Shown here: in pieces, positions 1 to 7,880 of the stretch
Numbering within the stretch: the first letter of the stretch is position 1
How the letters are laid out: each line of letters begins with the position of its first letter
Assembly: GCA_014621425.1 (NCBI GenBank)
Contig: JAANBB010000769.1
Span: 1 to 11,260 of the forward strand
DNA: 11,260 nt
Reading direction: 5' to 3'
Source: Cylindrodendrum hubeiense
Taxonomy: Eukaryota > Ascomycota > Sordariomycetes > Hypocreales > Nectriaceae
Translations under genes and position numbers: made by a program
The notes under the pieces: generated by a model
Database searches by the model: none
Told to the model about the DNA's origin: nothing
Seen by the model: the letters and a program-made list of their open reading frames with translations, nothing else

Positions 1-252
1 GGGAGTCTGGGAGCCCTGCTGTCTCTTGCCAAAGAGGCCGCCGAAGAGGCCGGTGGGCAGGCTAGTCGGGAAGCCGCCGGTGGGAGTACCAATGTTGCCG
101 AAGCCACCAGGAGTGCCAATGGCGGTGGGGATGCTGATGGGGAGGTCTCCGCTGCCAAAGCCGGGGGTCTCAGAAGAGTCGGTGCCAACGGGCTGAGCAA
201 CAGCGCGGGCAGAGATGGCCAAAGCCATAGTAAGGAGGGACAGGACAGCCAT
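1..252 (-). CDS. Small secreted Gly/Pro/Thr-rich protein, N-terminal part (runs off left edge)
   Basis: The first 84 codons of a minus-strand gene are open from the ATG at 252-250 to the window edge, with a G at -3 and no in-frame ATG just upstream. Residues 1-19 form a signal peptide with hydrophobic core LSLLTMALAI and a likely cut after ARAVA, before QP. The mature part is low complexity and rich in Gly, Pro and Thr, with loosely repeated GTPGGFG / GTPTGGF / TGLFGGLFG blocks. Lys-Arg at residues 76-77 (FGKR before QQG) is a plausible Kex2 cleavage site. Such proteins in fungi are cell-wall, adhesive or processed secreted peptides; which one applies here cannot be told because the C-terminus is missing. 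A TATA box and pyrimidine-rich leader suggest good expression. The reading frame is clear; no known family is assigned. Confidence 0.8.
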   Translation of the reverse strand, partial: MAVLSLLTMALAISARAVAQPVGTDSSETPGFGSGDLPISIPTAIGTPGGFGNIGTPTGGFPTSLPTGLFGGLFGKRQQGSQTP

Positions 253-445
253 TGCGAGAGAATGAATGTTGAAACTTGAGGATTGTTGGGAAAAGATCGA
301 GAAAGACGGAGAAAAGATTGTACAAAAGACGGATCACAGATCAACTGCAGGTCCTGAGTTTGAAAGAAAGAAGCGAGAGTGAAAAGATGGCGATGGAGAC
401 GATGCTGGAGTTGTGTTTAGAGCCGTGGAGGAGGACTCCTATATA
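253..445 (-). promoter_or_regulatory. Leader and core promoter of the secreted-protein gene
   Basis: On the minus strand TATATA lies at 445-440, about 190 bases before the ATG at 252. Between them are pyrimidine-rich tracts (about 320-278 and 385-355), common around transcription starts of well-expressed fungal genes. The leader length and start site are inferred. Confidence 0.55.
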
Positions 446-619
446 CATTTTCGAGGCTACAATACCATGGCTGCCAACCTGACTGCCATGGCGGAAAACG
501 CCGTTGGCTGCCGTTTGTTCCAAGCTCCTGGTCTCCTTGCCTGGGTCGGAACCACCGTGAAGGTTACGCGTTGGCTCCATTATCCTGGTCTCAAAAGCTA
601 GGCGTGGTGGTTTCACTGC

Positions 620-1405
620 AACTGTCTGACATATCGACGCCAGGGCCGCATTTGCGGTTGAGAGCTGCAGAGTGCTAGACTGCTACAGTACCTTCATCCG
701 CCGCCCCCGGTCCCTGAGTGCTGCGAGTCGCTTGAGGTCCCCTGGCGATCAGTGCCGGGGTCCACTGGCATCTACTTGGCGGAACATTTCGCGACGAGTG
801 GATAGTCGCTAGTCGACAGCTTCTAGTTTCGGGTTGATGGGGACGGGATGGTTGGTGGTAGGTTGTATGTGGTTGTGGCGCCGGGGAGCTTATTAGAGGC
901 GCTTGGTGGTTTTTAGGGGGGCCCTGTCGGCATGTGGGAGTGATGACGCGGCACGGGTTCCATCCATTGTTTATCGCGGGCTTGCAGTCAGATGTTTCCC
1001 GTTTGGTGCTACAACCATAACCCTCAACCATGATGGGCTCAGTTTCAGTCGCAACCCGTTTCAGAAGTCCCAGGGTTCGATTCGCTACAAAGCTCTGGGT
1101 TGCGGCGTCGATGGGAGAAAACCCCCTAGGGCGGCATGGAGTTGGATCGGGGTTCCTGTTTCGAGTCTGTCAATCCTGGCCCGGTCCCAGTTCTTCCTCG
1201 AGACAATTCTTCTACGGAGACTTTGACGTCTGTGATCAGCGCCTCCCGGTATGGCGGAATTGCATGGTGTGACTCGAGACGGAGAAGAGCCTCCACATTG
1301 ACAACCACGGCCTGCACTTATCTCCTGGGTTTTTGCATCTAGATTTTCACTCTGCTGCAACATTCGGTGCGCTAGTCTACGAAGAGGCAGACTTCTCGGA
1401 GCCAT
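620..1405. other. Intergenic region without recognisable gene
   Basis: About 790 bp lie between the promoter region of the secreted-protein gene and the stop of the dehydrogenase gene. Several overlapping open frames on both strands (for example 903-1226 plus and 1405-1085 minus) give compositionally odd proteins with no recognisable domain and no clear splice pattern. The right part should include the dehydrogenase 3' UTR and the left part distal promoter sequence. No RNA gene or transposon is evident. Confidence 0.5.
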
Positions 1406-2516
1406 CTAGCCCAGCTTGCCTGGTACAAAGGGATGCCCAGCGCTTAAACCCCCGTCCACGGCCCAGGCCTGTCCGTTGACATAGCTACTTTCGTCGCTTC
1501 CCAGGAACAGTGCAACCCGTGCAATCTCGTCTGCGCGGCCGCCACGCTTAAGAGGATTAAGCTGGCCGATCCTGTTCTCCGTCCCGCGGGCGCGAGCAGC
1601 ATCGTACATGGGGGCCGTCATGCCCGTCTCAATGAGGCCGGGGCAGATGGCGTTGACGCGCACGCCCGTTCCCGCGAGTTGGTAGGATATGGTCTGTGCT
1701 AGCGACACCACGGCGGCTTTGGAAGCGGAGTAAGGGGTCGACCCGGCGTTGGAGCGGATCCCAGCGACGGATGCCGTGCCAATGATGCTGCCGCAGGGCT
1801 GGAGCTTCTCGGTAGAGATCTTCATCATCGCTGGTGCTGCATACTTTGCAGCAAGGAACACACTGGACGAGGATATTTAGCTGAGGCTCGGTGGTGGGGT
1901 CGCGTAGTTAGACGACGGAGAATGAGAACAGAGTGACGCCCTACTACTGCCGGGCATGTCTGGGGGAGAGTAATGTACCCACCTTAAAGTGTTTGTCTTG
2001 AGGATGGACATGAATTCCTCGTTGCTAAACTCCGAGAAGAGAACGGACTTGCCGACCACGCCGGCATTGGCGAAGAAGACGTCCAGTCGGCCATATCGAG
2101 CAAGGGCATCGTCGACAACTTCCTTGACGCTCGGCTCATCCGCAGCGTCAAAGCGCCGTGTGTGAACCTCAACGTCAGGGAAGGCTGCGACTAGCTCCTC
2201 CTTGTGGGTATCCAGGTTGGAGCCATCATAATCACACAGATAGAGTGCTCGAGCGCCGCTCTCCGCATATTGGTGCGCGGTCGCACGGCCAATGCCTAGC
2301 GGCGAGTTGGCGCCTTATTGTCAACAATGTCAGTTATCATCCGCAAGCCAAGCGAGGGCGACGAGGGCCAAAAGAGCGGATAGTTAGAGTAGTACCTGTG
2401 ATGATAACGACCTTGTTCTTGACGCGCGGAGCACTAGACCCGGGAGCAACCTTGCTGATGGGCGGGAGCAGTTGCTTGCCGATAGCGTCGATGCGCTTCT
2501 GGGCCTTGTCGGACAT
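1406..2516 (-). CDS. Short-chain dehydrogenase/reductase (SDR), three exons
   Basis: Exons 2516-2396, 2313-1983 and 1862-1406 join to 909 nt, 302 aa, ending in TAG. Intron 1 (2395-2314, 82 bp) has an ACTGAC branch point. Intron 2 (1982-1863, 120 bp) starts GTGGGT and contains CTAAC. The protein is a classical NAD(P)-dependent oxidoreductase: glycine-rich cofactor loop T40-G49 ([10 protein letters not shown]), Asp68 at the end of beta-2 (favouring NAD over NADP by family rule), NAG at 123-125, Asn148, Ser182 in GTASVAG, Tyr195 and Lys199 in YSASK, and CPG near 224. The C-terminal [10 protein letters not shown] is typical of the family. Length is slightly above the usual 250 because of an N-terminal extension of about 35 residues. 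It would oxidise an alcohol or hydroxyacyl substrate, or do the reverse; the exact substrate is not readable. It shares strand with the AtuA-type gene upstream and probably belongs to the same catabolic cluster. Confidence 0.93.
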
Positions 2517-2546
2517 TGTTTCAGCCGCAATCCCTCGAACAGAAGG

Positions 2547-2576
2547 ATGACGAGTATGAGTATGACGAGTATGAGG
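2547..2576. repeat. 15-bp tandem repeat in the SDR leader
   Basis: Two adjacent 15-bp units (2547-2561 and 2562-2576), each ATGACGAGTATGAG plus one variable base, differ at one position. A degenerate third partial unit follows to about 2590. The repeat starts 30 bases upstream of the SDR start codon. On the minus strand it contains no ATG, so it makes no upstream ORF. Confidence 0.75.
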
Positions 2577-2709
2577 ATGGATATGACGATCAGCCGGGAT
2601 GGTGAATCAGTGAACAGGACGACCAATGTGCCGCGCTCAACATCGCCATGTGCCTTGTCGCTGGCGTTTGCTGAGTGAGAGTCAGCTATAAGTGAGACCT
2701 ACGGGTATA

Positions 2710-2779
2710 GCGGAGTGAGGGGTCTGGGAGGAGCCGAGGCTCGGCCACGGTGCTCAGACGTCGTCTCCCATGTCACGTG
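2710..2779. promoter_or_regulatory. Candidate regulatory cluster upstream of the SDR gene
   Basis: About 195-265 bases upstream of the SDR ATG are three elements: GCGGAGTGA at 2710-2718, a 13-bp inverted repeat GCCGAGGCTCGGC at 2733-2745 (6-bp arms around one base), and a CACGTG E-box at 2774-2779 within GTCACGTG, which fits the Cbf1/bHLH consensus RTCACRTG. Binding is inferred from sequence alone; short motifs of this size can occur by chance. Confidence 0.35.
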
Positions 2780-2789
2780 GGGGGAGTCC

Positions 2790-3050
2790 TCGGAATGCTT
2801 CTCTGTAGGGTATGTCAAGAAGCAATTTACTTTGATGAGAATAATAATCAACATGTAATTAATCCGGTGTTTATCGCCAGGTCTGTCAATATCTACGGGG
2901 GAGGGGAGTACTATCCCTACTCCTTTGCATGTTTGACAAAGTACTACGATAGCGTTTCTAGCATTTGGGTGTGGAAAATAAACCCATATCCTGTAAGGAT
3001 GGCTACGAAAATGTCAGAAATTGCACACCGATAAAATATTCACTGCCTAA
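2790..3050. other. AT-rich intergenic spacer
   Basis: This stretch between the SDR upstream region and the 3' end of the AtuA-type gene is richer in A and T than the flanking genes. An open frame at 2750-3034 plus crosses it but has no recognisable domain. It probably contains distal SDR promoter and the end of the AtuA-type transcript. Confidence 0.45.
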
Positions 3051-3056
3051 TTTATT
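3051..3056 (-). terminator. Candidate polyadenylation signal of the AtuA-type gene
   Basis: On the minus strand AATAAA lies at 3056-3051, about 110 bases after the TAG stop, inside an AT-rich 3' region. Position and sequence suit a fungal poly(A) signal, but the element is short and fungal signals are loose. Confidence 0.45.
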
Positions 3057-3165
3057 AATTCAATTAAATATAATGAGATAGATGAACATGTGAAGAACGT
3101 TGGAACGTGAGGATTGTGCGATTGACTGCTTGGTTATGCTGCATTGCAACATCCACCATCAACAA

Positions 3166-5346
3166 CTATCCCTCGTCCTCTAAAATCGCAATTGGTACTT
3201 CCACGACCTTGTCTCTCAAGTAATCTGCAAATCCCTTACCAAACGCATCTAGCCTCGTAGAGCTGCTTACGCCTCTCCCTAATATTCCATACACGACAAA
3301 ATGCACCGCAAAAACGTGCGGAAACTCTACCCGCTCGAGGCTGTAGCTCTTCTCGGCGTCACCTCCAAGTAGCTGCCACATCCTCTCTCGCGACATGAAG
3401 GACCGCAGCCAGTCCCATTGTCGCGTGGTTTGAACGAAAATTCCGACATTGAGGTTTGAGCCTTTATCGCCTGATCGTGCTAGCGCAATGTCACCAAGGC
3501 GAATGGCCCTTGTTGGGCCAGTAAAGGTGACCGGGGATGTCGTGTCGTAGTTGCTGCGCTCGGACAAGGGCTCATAAACGGAAGGATGGCCGGCGGAACA
3601 GGATGAGGTAATTTCACCCGAGGCGTCTATGAAATGAACAGTCTCTTGAAGCTCCTGCTGGGCCCAGAGAGCCGGATAGTAGGCAAGATACGGCTTCGGG
3701 ATAGCGGTGCGCATATCCAGGGATGAGTGGAAGCCTGGGACCTTTAGCAACCGATTCAAGCACATTCTAAGTCAGCCTCTTACCGTGGAAGTGTTTGAGT
3801 GATATGTTGCCAACAGCCTTGGGAATTTCAAGGAGAGCTGTGGCATCCTTGGCCTGGGAAACGACCCTGATGTATGTCGTGCTGCTTGCTTGATCCCAAG
3901 GATTTTCTGCCGGGACACCAATCCTGAAGCCACCCTTAGCCATTTTTTCACGCTCTCATTTGTGAAGAATTTCCTCACCTTTGAAACTCTAGGAAGTCAA
4001 GCTTTCCGAGAGACTCCTCTCCTACTTGGAGTTTGACTTGCTCCTCAAAGAGTTCGCATTTATCCTTCCATCCATACCCAGCTGCATTGAGGAGTAGCTG
4101 ACACTCGTAGCCCCCCTTGTAGAAAATGGCCAATTTTGTGGTTGATGGCGGCGGGAGTCCTTTAATTCCGCTCACACGTACTCTGCATGCGTTTCGTCAG
4201 CGGGAAGATCCAAGTGAAGGGAGGTCAGTAAAAGGAGACGTTACCTGTCCTTGCCTACCTCCTCCACTTTCACGCCATCCAACACGGCCTTTGAGTCGCT
4301 GTGTAGGTACACATTCCCCTGTAACTCATAAAGAAGCTGGCACTTCACTGTGTCCTCATTCACCACTCCCCCGGTCCCATCATGTTTCGTCACCACGCAA
4401 GATCCGTCCGCGTTAACCTCTGCGATTGGGAACCCCGGGGCAACGAATCTCTTCCATCCGCCGTACTTTTTGTCCGTGAAACCGGCAAAATTTCCACCTG
4501 TCACGTAGGCCGAGCATTCGATCAGATGACCGGCGATCAATGCACCAGCGAGTTGGTCATAGTCCGTCGCGTTCCACGACCACCAGTACCACGCTGCGGC
4601 GATCACAGGCGAGGCATCGGATACGCGCCCCGTGATCACAATGTCAGCCCCTTGCTGGAACGCATTGACGATGCCTCGAGCACCTAAGTAGGCATTTGCA
4701 GACACAATCTCTGTTGGCGACTTAGAGATCTGATCTGGGTTGAGGAAGGACAAGGCTTCCTCCAACGGCTGAACATTGGAATTGGTGGAATCTAAATGGG
4801 GAAGGTAGGCGGAGCGAGTGTTCGGCATAAGCTTAAGAACCTCCGGAAGGAGGTCATCCCCAGAGATGTATGCGACAGATAGGTTATGACCTCTTTCCCT
4901 GATGAGCTCAGCGACTTTCAGAGCCAAGCCTTTGGGGTTCAAAGCGCCGCCGTTGAGAGCTACTTTGATGCGTTTCTCGTTAATCACGTCTATAGTCATC
5001 TCAAGGCCCTCCCAGGCAGAGGCTTCGTAACCAGGGTGATGACCTCTGGCAAAGTTCTCTGCATTCTTGGCAATGTTGACCTCTGTAAATGATTAGAATA
5101 TTGTATTAAGGACAGACGTTTCAATTTTTAGTCAGAAGCTCACCTGCCAAATAATCTCCTGTTATAAAGTCAACATCGCCAAGGGTGGCTTGTTTATACA
5201 TTTCAGCTGGTGGATCACCTAGTAAAGGAATCAGATTTGTTAAAGCGAAGAAAGTTGTGTTCGGCTGAAGAATTACCACAGTAGCCCGAGCAGTTGGCAA
5301 TGCGAGCCGGACGCTTGCCGAATTCTTCTTGACGCCAGTTTGCCAT
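3166..5346 (-). CDS. AtuA-like (DUF1446) acyclic terpene utilisation family protein, six exons
   Basis: Exons 5346-5277, 5218-5144, 5082-4245, 4182-3979, 3923-3784 and 3734-3166 join to 1896 nt, 631 aa. The five introns are 58, 61, 62, 55 and 49 bp, all GT-AG; intron 3 carries ACTGAC and intron 4 GGCTAAG. The start at 5346 gives MANWRQEEFGKRPARIAN, the usual opening of fungal members. The N-terminal DUF1446/AtuA domain covers about residues 12-445: ANCSGYCGDPP, GDYLAEVNIA, NGGALNPKG (92-100), ITGRVSDASP and LDMRTAIPKPYLAYYPAL. A C-terminal AtuA-like ferredoxin-fold domain begins near 519 with LGDIALARSGDKGSNLNVGI. In Pseudomonas, AtuA belongs to the citronellol/geraniol catabolic locus, but its reaction is not firmly established, so no reaction is claimed. 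It is transcribed divergently from the CoA-transferase across a shared 682-bp promoter. No premature stop or frameshift is seen once spliced. Confidence 0.93.
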
Positions 5347-5491
5347 GATTTAAATACTTGGAAATACGCTGGTATGGATTTGGGGATATACTCTTGTTAT
5401 CAGGGGTTCTAAGAGAGGGATTCTTCTTGACGGAGTAATACAGCATGCAGCGCCTGTTGAATTAACCGATTCTTGACCTGGGCATCACGAT

Positions 5492-5498
5492 TTATATA
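5492..5498 (-). promoter_or_regulatory. TATA box of the AtuA-type gene
   Basis: TATATAA reads on the minus strand, with about 145 bases of predicted leader plus start-site offset before the ATG at 5346. Confidence 0.5.
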
Positions 5499-5589
5499 CT
5501 AAATTAATTTACCATTCACATCATTTTAGGCATGCTATACAGATGGGCGCATTTCTTCCCCTCTTAGAAACTTACACCTCGGCACTCTT

Positions 5590-5732
5590 CCGGAGTTCTA
5601 GCTAATACGTTGGTGTTGGAAACAGCGTGGAGTATTGCGGGTCGAGACCAAAACTCCGGTGCCGAAAACCCGGCCCACCTAGTTCGCCATCCACTCCCGG
5701 AGTTCTGTCGCATATATGAGGCAAAACTCCGG
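5590..5732. promoter_or_regulatory. Four-copy CCGGAGTT element array, candidate regulator binding sites
   Basis: CCGGAGTT occurs at 5590-5597 (+), 5652-5659 (-), 5697-5704 (+) and 5725-5732 (-). All four extend to CCGGAGTTYT, followed by A or G. Orientation alternates, giving two face-to-face pairs with inner gaps of 54 and 20 bp. CGG triplets are the classic half-sites of Zn2Cys6 proteins, and such a regulator is encoded next to the CoA-transferase. An 8-mer would be expected about 0.3 times on both strands of the whole window, so four within 143 bp is not chance-like. Function is inferred. Confidence 0.65.
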
Positions 5733-5929
5733 CCGGCCTCCTCAGATTCCACAGATCTACGTAATTTGGACCGCATTGTGGATTCTGTAATGCTACCTCG
5801 GCTGCCACGTATCGATCATGCCCCAAATCAAGACATATATTTTCTTGATTGGTAGACTATATGTGGTGCAACACTATGAATTGCCGCGGTATAGGAGGTG
5901 CCCCTGTTGATGATTTTGCACTGTCGTCC

Positions 5930-5937
5930 TATAAGAT
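5930..5937 (+). promoter_or_regulatory. TATA box of the CoA-transferase gene
   Basis: TATAAGAT lies about 92 bases upstream of the chosen ATG at 6029. This would place the transcription start around 5960-5975, close to or beyond the weaker in-frame ATG at 5972, and supports the downstream start. Confidence 0.5.
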
Positions 5938-6028
5938 ACCCTAAGTGCCGGATCTTTCGTTAGTCAATTCTATGATCCATATTAGAAGACAGCAGAAATA
6001 TCAAGATTTGTTACAAGAACTCACAAAT

Positions 6029-7775
6029 ATGGGCTCATACTCTGTACAGCAAGAGAGCCAGCGCTTCCTTCACGAGCGACTCCTCAATGACAAGCAATTG
6101 TCCCTCCCTCCCTCCTTTTCTGAAGCAGCAAAGAAGATCAAGTTTGTTGGCCAAGACCCGAAGCCATTCATTCCAACGCCATGCAAGATTACTGAGTCCG
6201 TATCTGCTCTGTCGGGACTCGTTGCTGCAGCTGCAAGCGCCATAGCATCGGATCGATATGGCATCGATTTCCAAGATGCTGAGGTCGATACGTGAGTATT
6301 CAACACCTATCATACACTCCGGCAGTGTCGAAATCAGGAAAACCTGAACAAGTTACTGATAACACATAGGGATCTCGCAACACTCTTCCTCGAATCGGTT
6401 ATGCTGCCAACTGTTAACGGCAAATCCTTCCTCCAACACTCTCCCCTACAAGCGGAATTCAAGAAGGGCGATTTGTACGATATGAATAAACCCATCCACC
6501 AGGAGGCCACGAATGTCTACAAGACCAAGGATGGTCGTTGGTATCACCTCCATGGCTCTATGAATGCGACAGCCACGATGGGTATGGTTGAGGTGGGGGA
6601 ACAGGACGTCACCCGAGAGGAGGCGATCAAGATCTACGCAGAGAAGGTCGCACAGTATGATGCCGACTTCCTGGAGAAAAAAGCAAACGATGACTTAAAG
6701 CAAGCTGGCGTGACCTGTCTCACGCCGGACGAGTTCTTCGCGTCGGAGCAGGGAAAAATCATGGGCGCCGAGCCTTTGTGGAACCGGAAAAGTGTTCCAG
6801 CCCCCCAGAGCTCATGGCCACAAGAAAGTCAGTCATCAGGACTCAAACCCCTCGCCGGAATCCGCGTCATCGACTTCTCGCGTGTAATTGCTGCGCCAGT
6901 AATCTCCAAGATACTGGCTGTCCTAGGCGCTGAGGTTGTCAAGGTGACAAACGAGCACTTGCCGGACATCTCACTCACCTGGCTGGACCTTAACACCGGA
7001 AAGAAAGACACCAATATTGACTTGAAGTCTGAAGAGGGAAAGAAGACATTCGCTAAGCTCATCAAAGACTCTGACGTCCTGATTGACGGTTACCGGCCTG
7101 GGGTGCTGGCTCGTCTGGGATTTGATTCAGCGACCCTGAGAAATATTAAGGGGAACTTGATATATGCTCGAGAAAACTGCTACGGTTTCAAGGGTCCATT
7201 GAAATCTCGTTCTGGATGGCAGCAGATTAGCGACTGCCTCGTCGGCATCTCGTGGCTTCAAGGAAAGTTCATGGGTCTCGACGAGCCAGTCGTTCCACTA
7301 TTGCGTGAGTTCTCCAACGGGAGAAACTGTTGAACATGGACTAATTATTCCAGCGAACTCCGACTACCAAACCGGCCTTGTAGGTGCTGCGGCCATAATG
7401 CAGGCTCTACTCGAGCGTACAAAGGGTAGCGAAACTTTCGACGTTGATGTCAGCCTGACCCAGTACAACATCTGGTACTATCGACTCGGCCAGTACGATG
7501 AGGAACAATGTAAGGCACTCTTGGCTCGCAACGAAGGTTTCCACGTTAGACATTATGACGAGATGCAAACCTTGTTGTTAAAGTCATATGCTGCAATTCT
7601 GAAGGCAAAGCCGGGCATTCTCGACCGTCCGGATTATTTCTGGAAGATGACAGGTGAGGAGTGGGGAGTTGAAGATGATATTGCCATTTTAGCGCCGCCC
7701 TTCAAGCTCTCGAAGTCAAAGCTGGAGTACGTGGTGCCTTCTGGGTCAAAGGGTAGATCGAAGCCAGAATGGTAG
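6029..7775 (+). CDS. Family III (CaiB/BaiF) CoA-transferase, three exons
   Basis: Exons 6029-6291, 6370-7304 and 7354-7775 join to 1620 nt, 539 aa. Intron 1 (78 bp) has donor GTGAGT; intron 2 (49 bp) has donor GTGAGT and branch ACTAAT. The start at 6029 (AAAT before ATG) gives MGSYSV, the opening I recall for fungal relatives; an in-frame ATG at 5972 has a poorer context. The N-terminal 240 residues resemble a degenerate first CaiB half (ESVSALSGL, VDTDLATLF). The canonical core starts at 249 (LAGIRVIDFSRVIAAPV), with LGAEVVKV, NIDLKSEEGK, VLIDGYRPGVLARLG and NCYGFKGP. Asp403 in NSDYQTG matches the position of the catalytic Asp that carries the acyl group in this family. The His of the racemase branch (GHD motif) is not seen; SGWQQ occupies that area, so a transferase is favoured over alpha-methylacyl-CoA racemase. 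It likely moves CoA between acyl-CoA and a free acid made in this cluster. Substrate unknown. Confidence 0.93.
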
Positions 7776-7880
7776 AAACATATATCCAGGGTCAAGATAC
7801 GCGAAGTGTGGTCCAATGATAGCTGCAAAGAACTCCCGAGAACAATAGATTATGAAGCAACTGTCCTCATTGGGTCTATT
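7776..7880. other. Short convergent 3' spacer
   Basis: Only 105 bp separate the stop of the plus-strand CoA-transferase from the stop of the minus-strand regulator. Typical fungal 3' UTRs are longer than half of this, so the two transcripts probably overlap at their 3' ends. No gene fits here. Confidence 0.6.

Larger units (their letters stand above)
5347..6028. promoter_or_regulatory. Divergent (bidirectional) promoter between AtuA-type and CoA-transferase genes
   Basis: The 682 bp between the two start codons hold control elements for both directions. A minus-strand TATATAA lies at 5498-5492, about 146 bases before the AtuA-type ATG. A plus-strand TATAAGAT lies at 5930-5937, about 92 bases before the CoA-transferase ATG. 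A CCAAT box is on the minus strand at 5852-5848. The middle carries four CCGGAGTT elements. No gene is supported here; the open frame 5610-5855 plus looks accidental. Confidence 0.7.

Noticed and set aside
1020..1100. tRNA-like B-box sequence GGTTCGATTC near 1073-1083 with an A-box-like stretch before it
   Set aside because: The T stem does not pair properly and no cloverleaf with a paired anticodon arm or acceptor stem could be folded by eye.
903..1405. Overlapping open frames on both strands (903-1226, 1030-1272 plus; 1405-1085 minus)
   Set aside because: Their proteins are low in recognisable motifs, overlap each other in several frames and show no splice-linked continuation; they are downstream of the SDR stop.
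2384..2626. Minus-strand ORF with a strongly hydrophobic IVISILILVILILVILLF segment
   Set aside because: It is the 15-bp tandem repeat read in another frame and overlaps exon 1 of the SDR; the hydrophobicity is a by-product of repeat composition.
2750..3034. 94-codon plus-strand open frame with a CRVC motif
   Set aside because: It lies in AT-rich intergenic DNA between two minus-strand genes, has no recognisable domain and no supporting promoter; a chance ORF is more likely.
5945..6028. Longer N-terminus for the CoA-transferase from ATG at 5972 (or GTG at 5945)
   Set aside because: The context of 5972 is poor, it is only about 40 bases after the TATA box, and the family-like opening is MGSYSV at 6029.
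6029..7775. Alpha-methylacyl-CoA racemase as the identity of this CaiB-family protein
   Set aside because: The racemase GHD histidine motif is absent at the expected place (SGWQQ instead), while the catalytic Asp region NSDYQTG is kept; a CoA-transferase role fits better.
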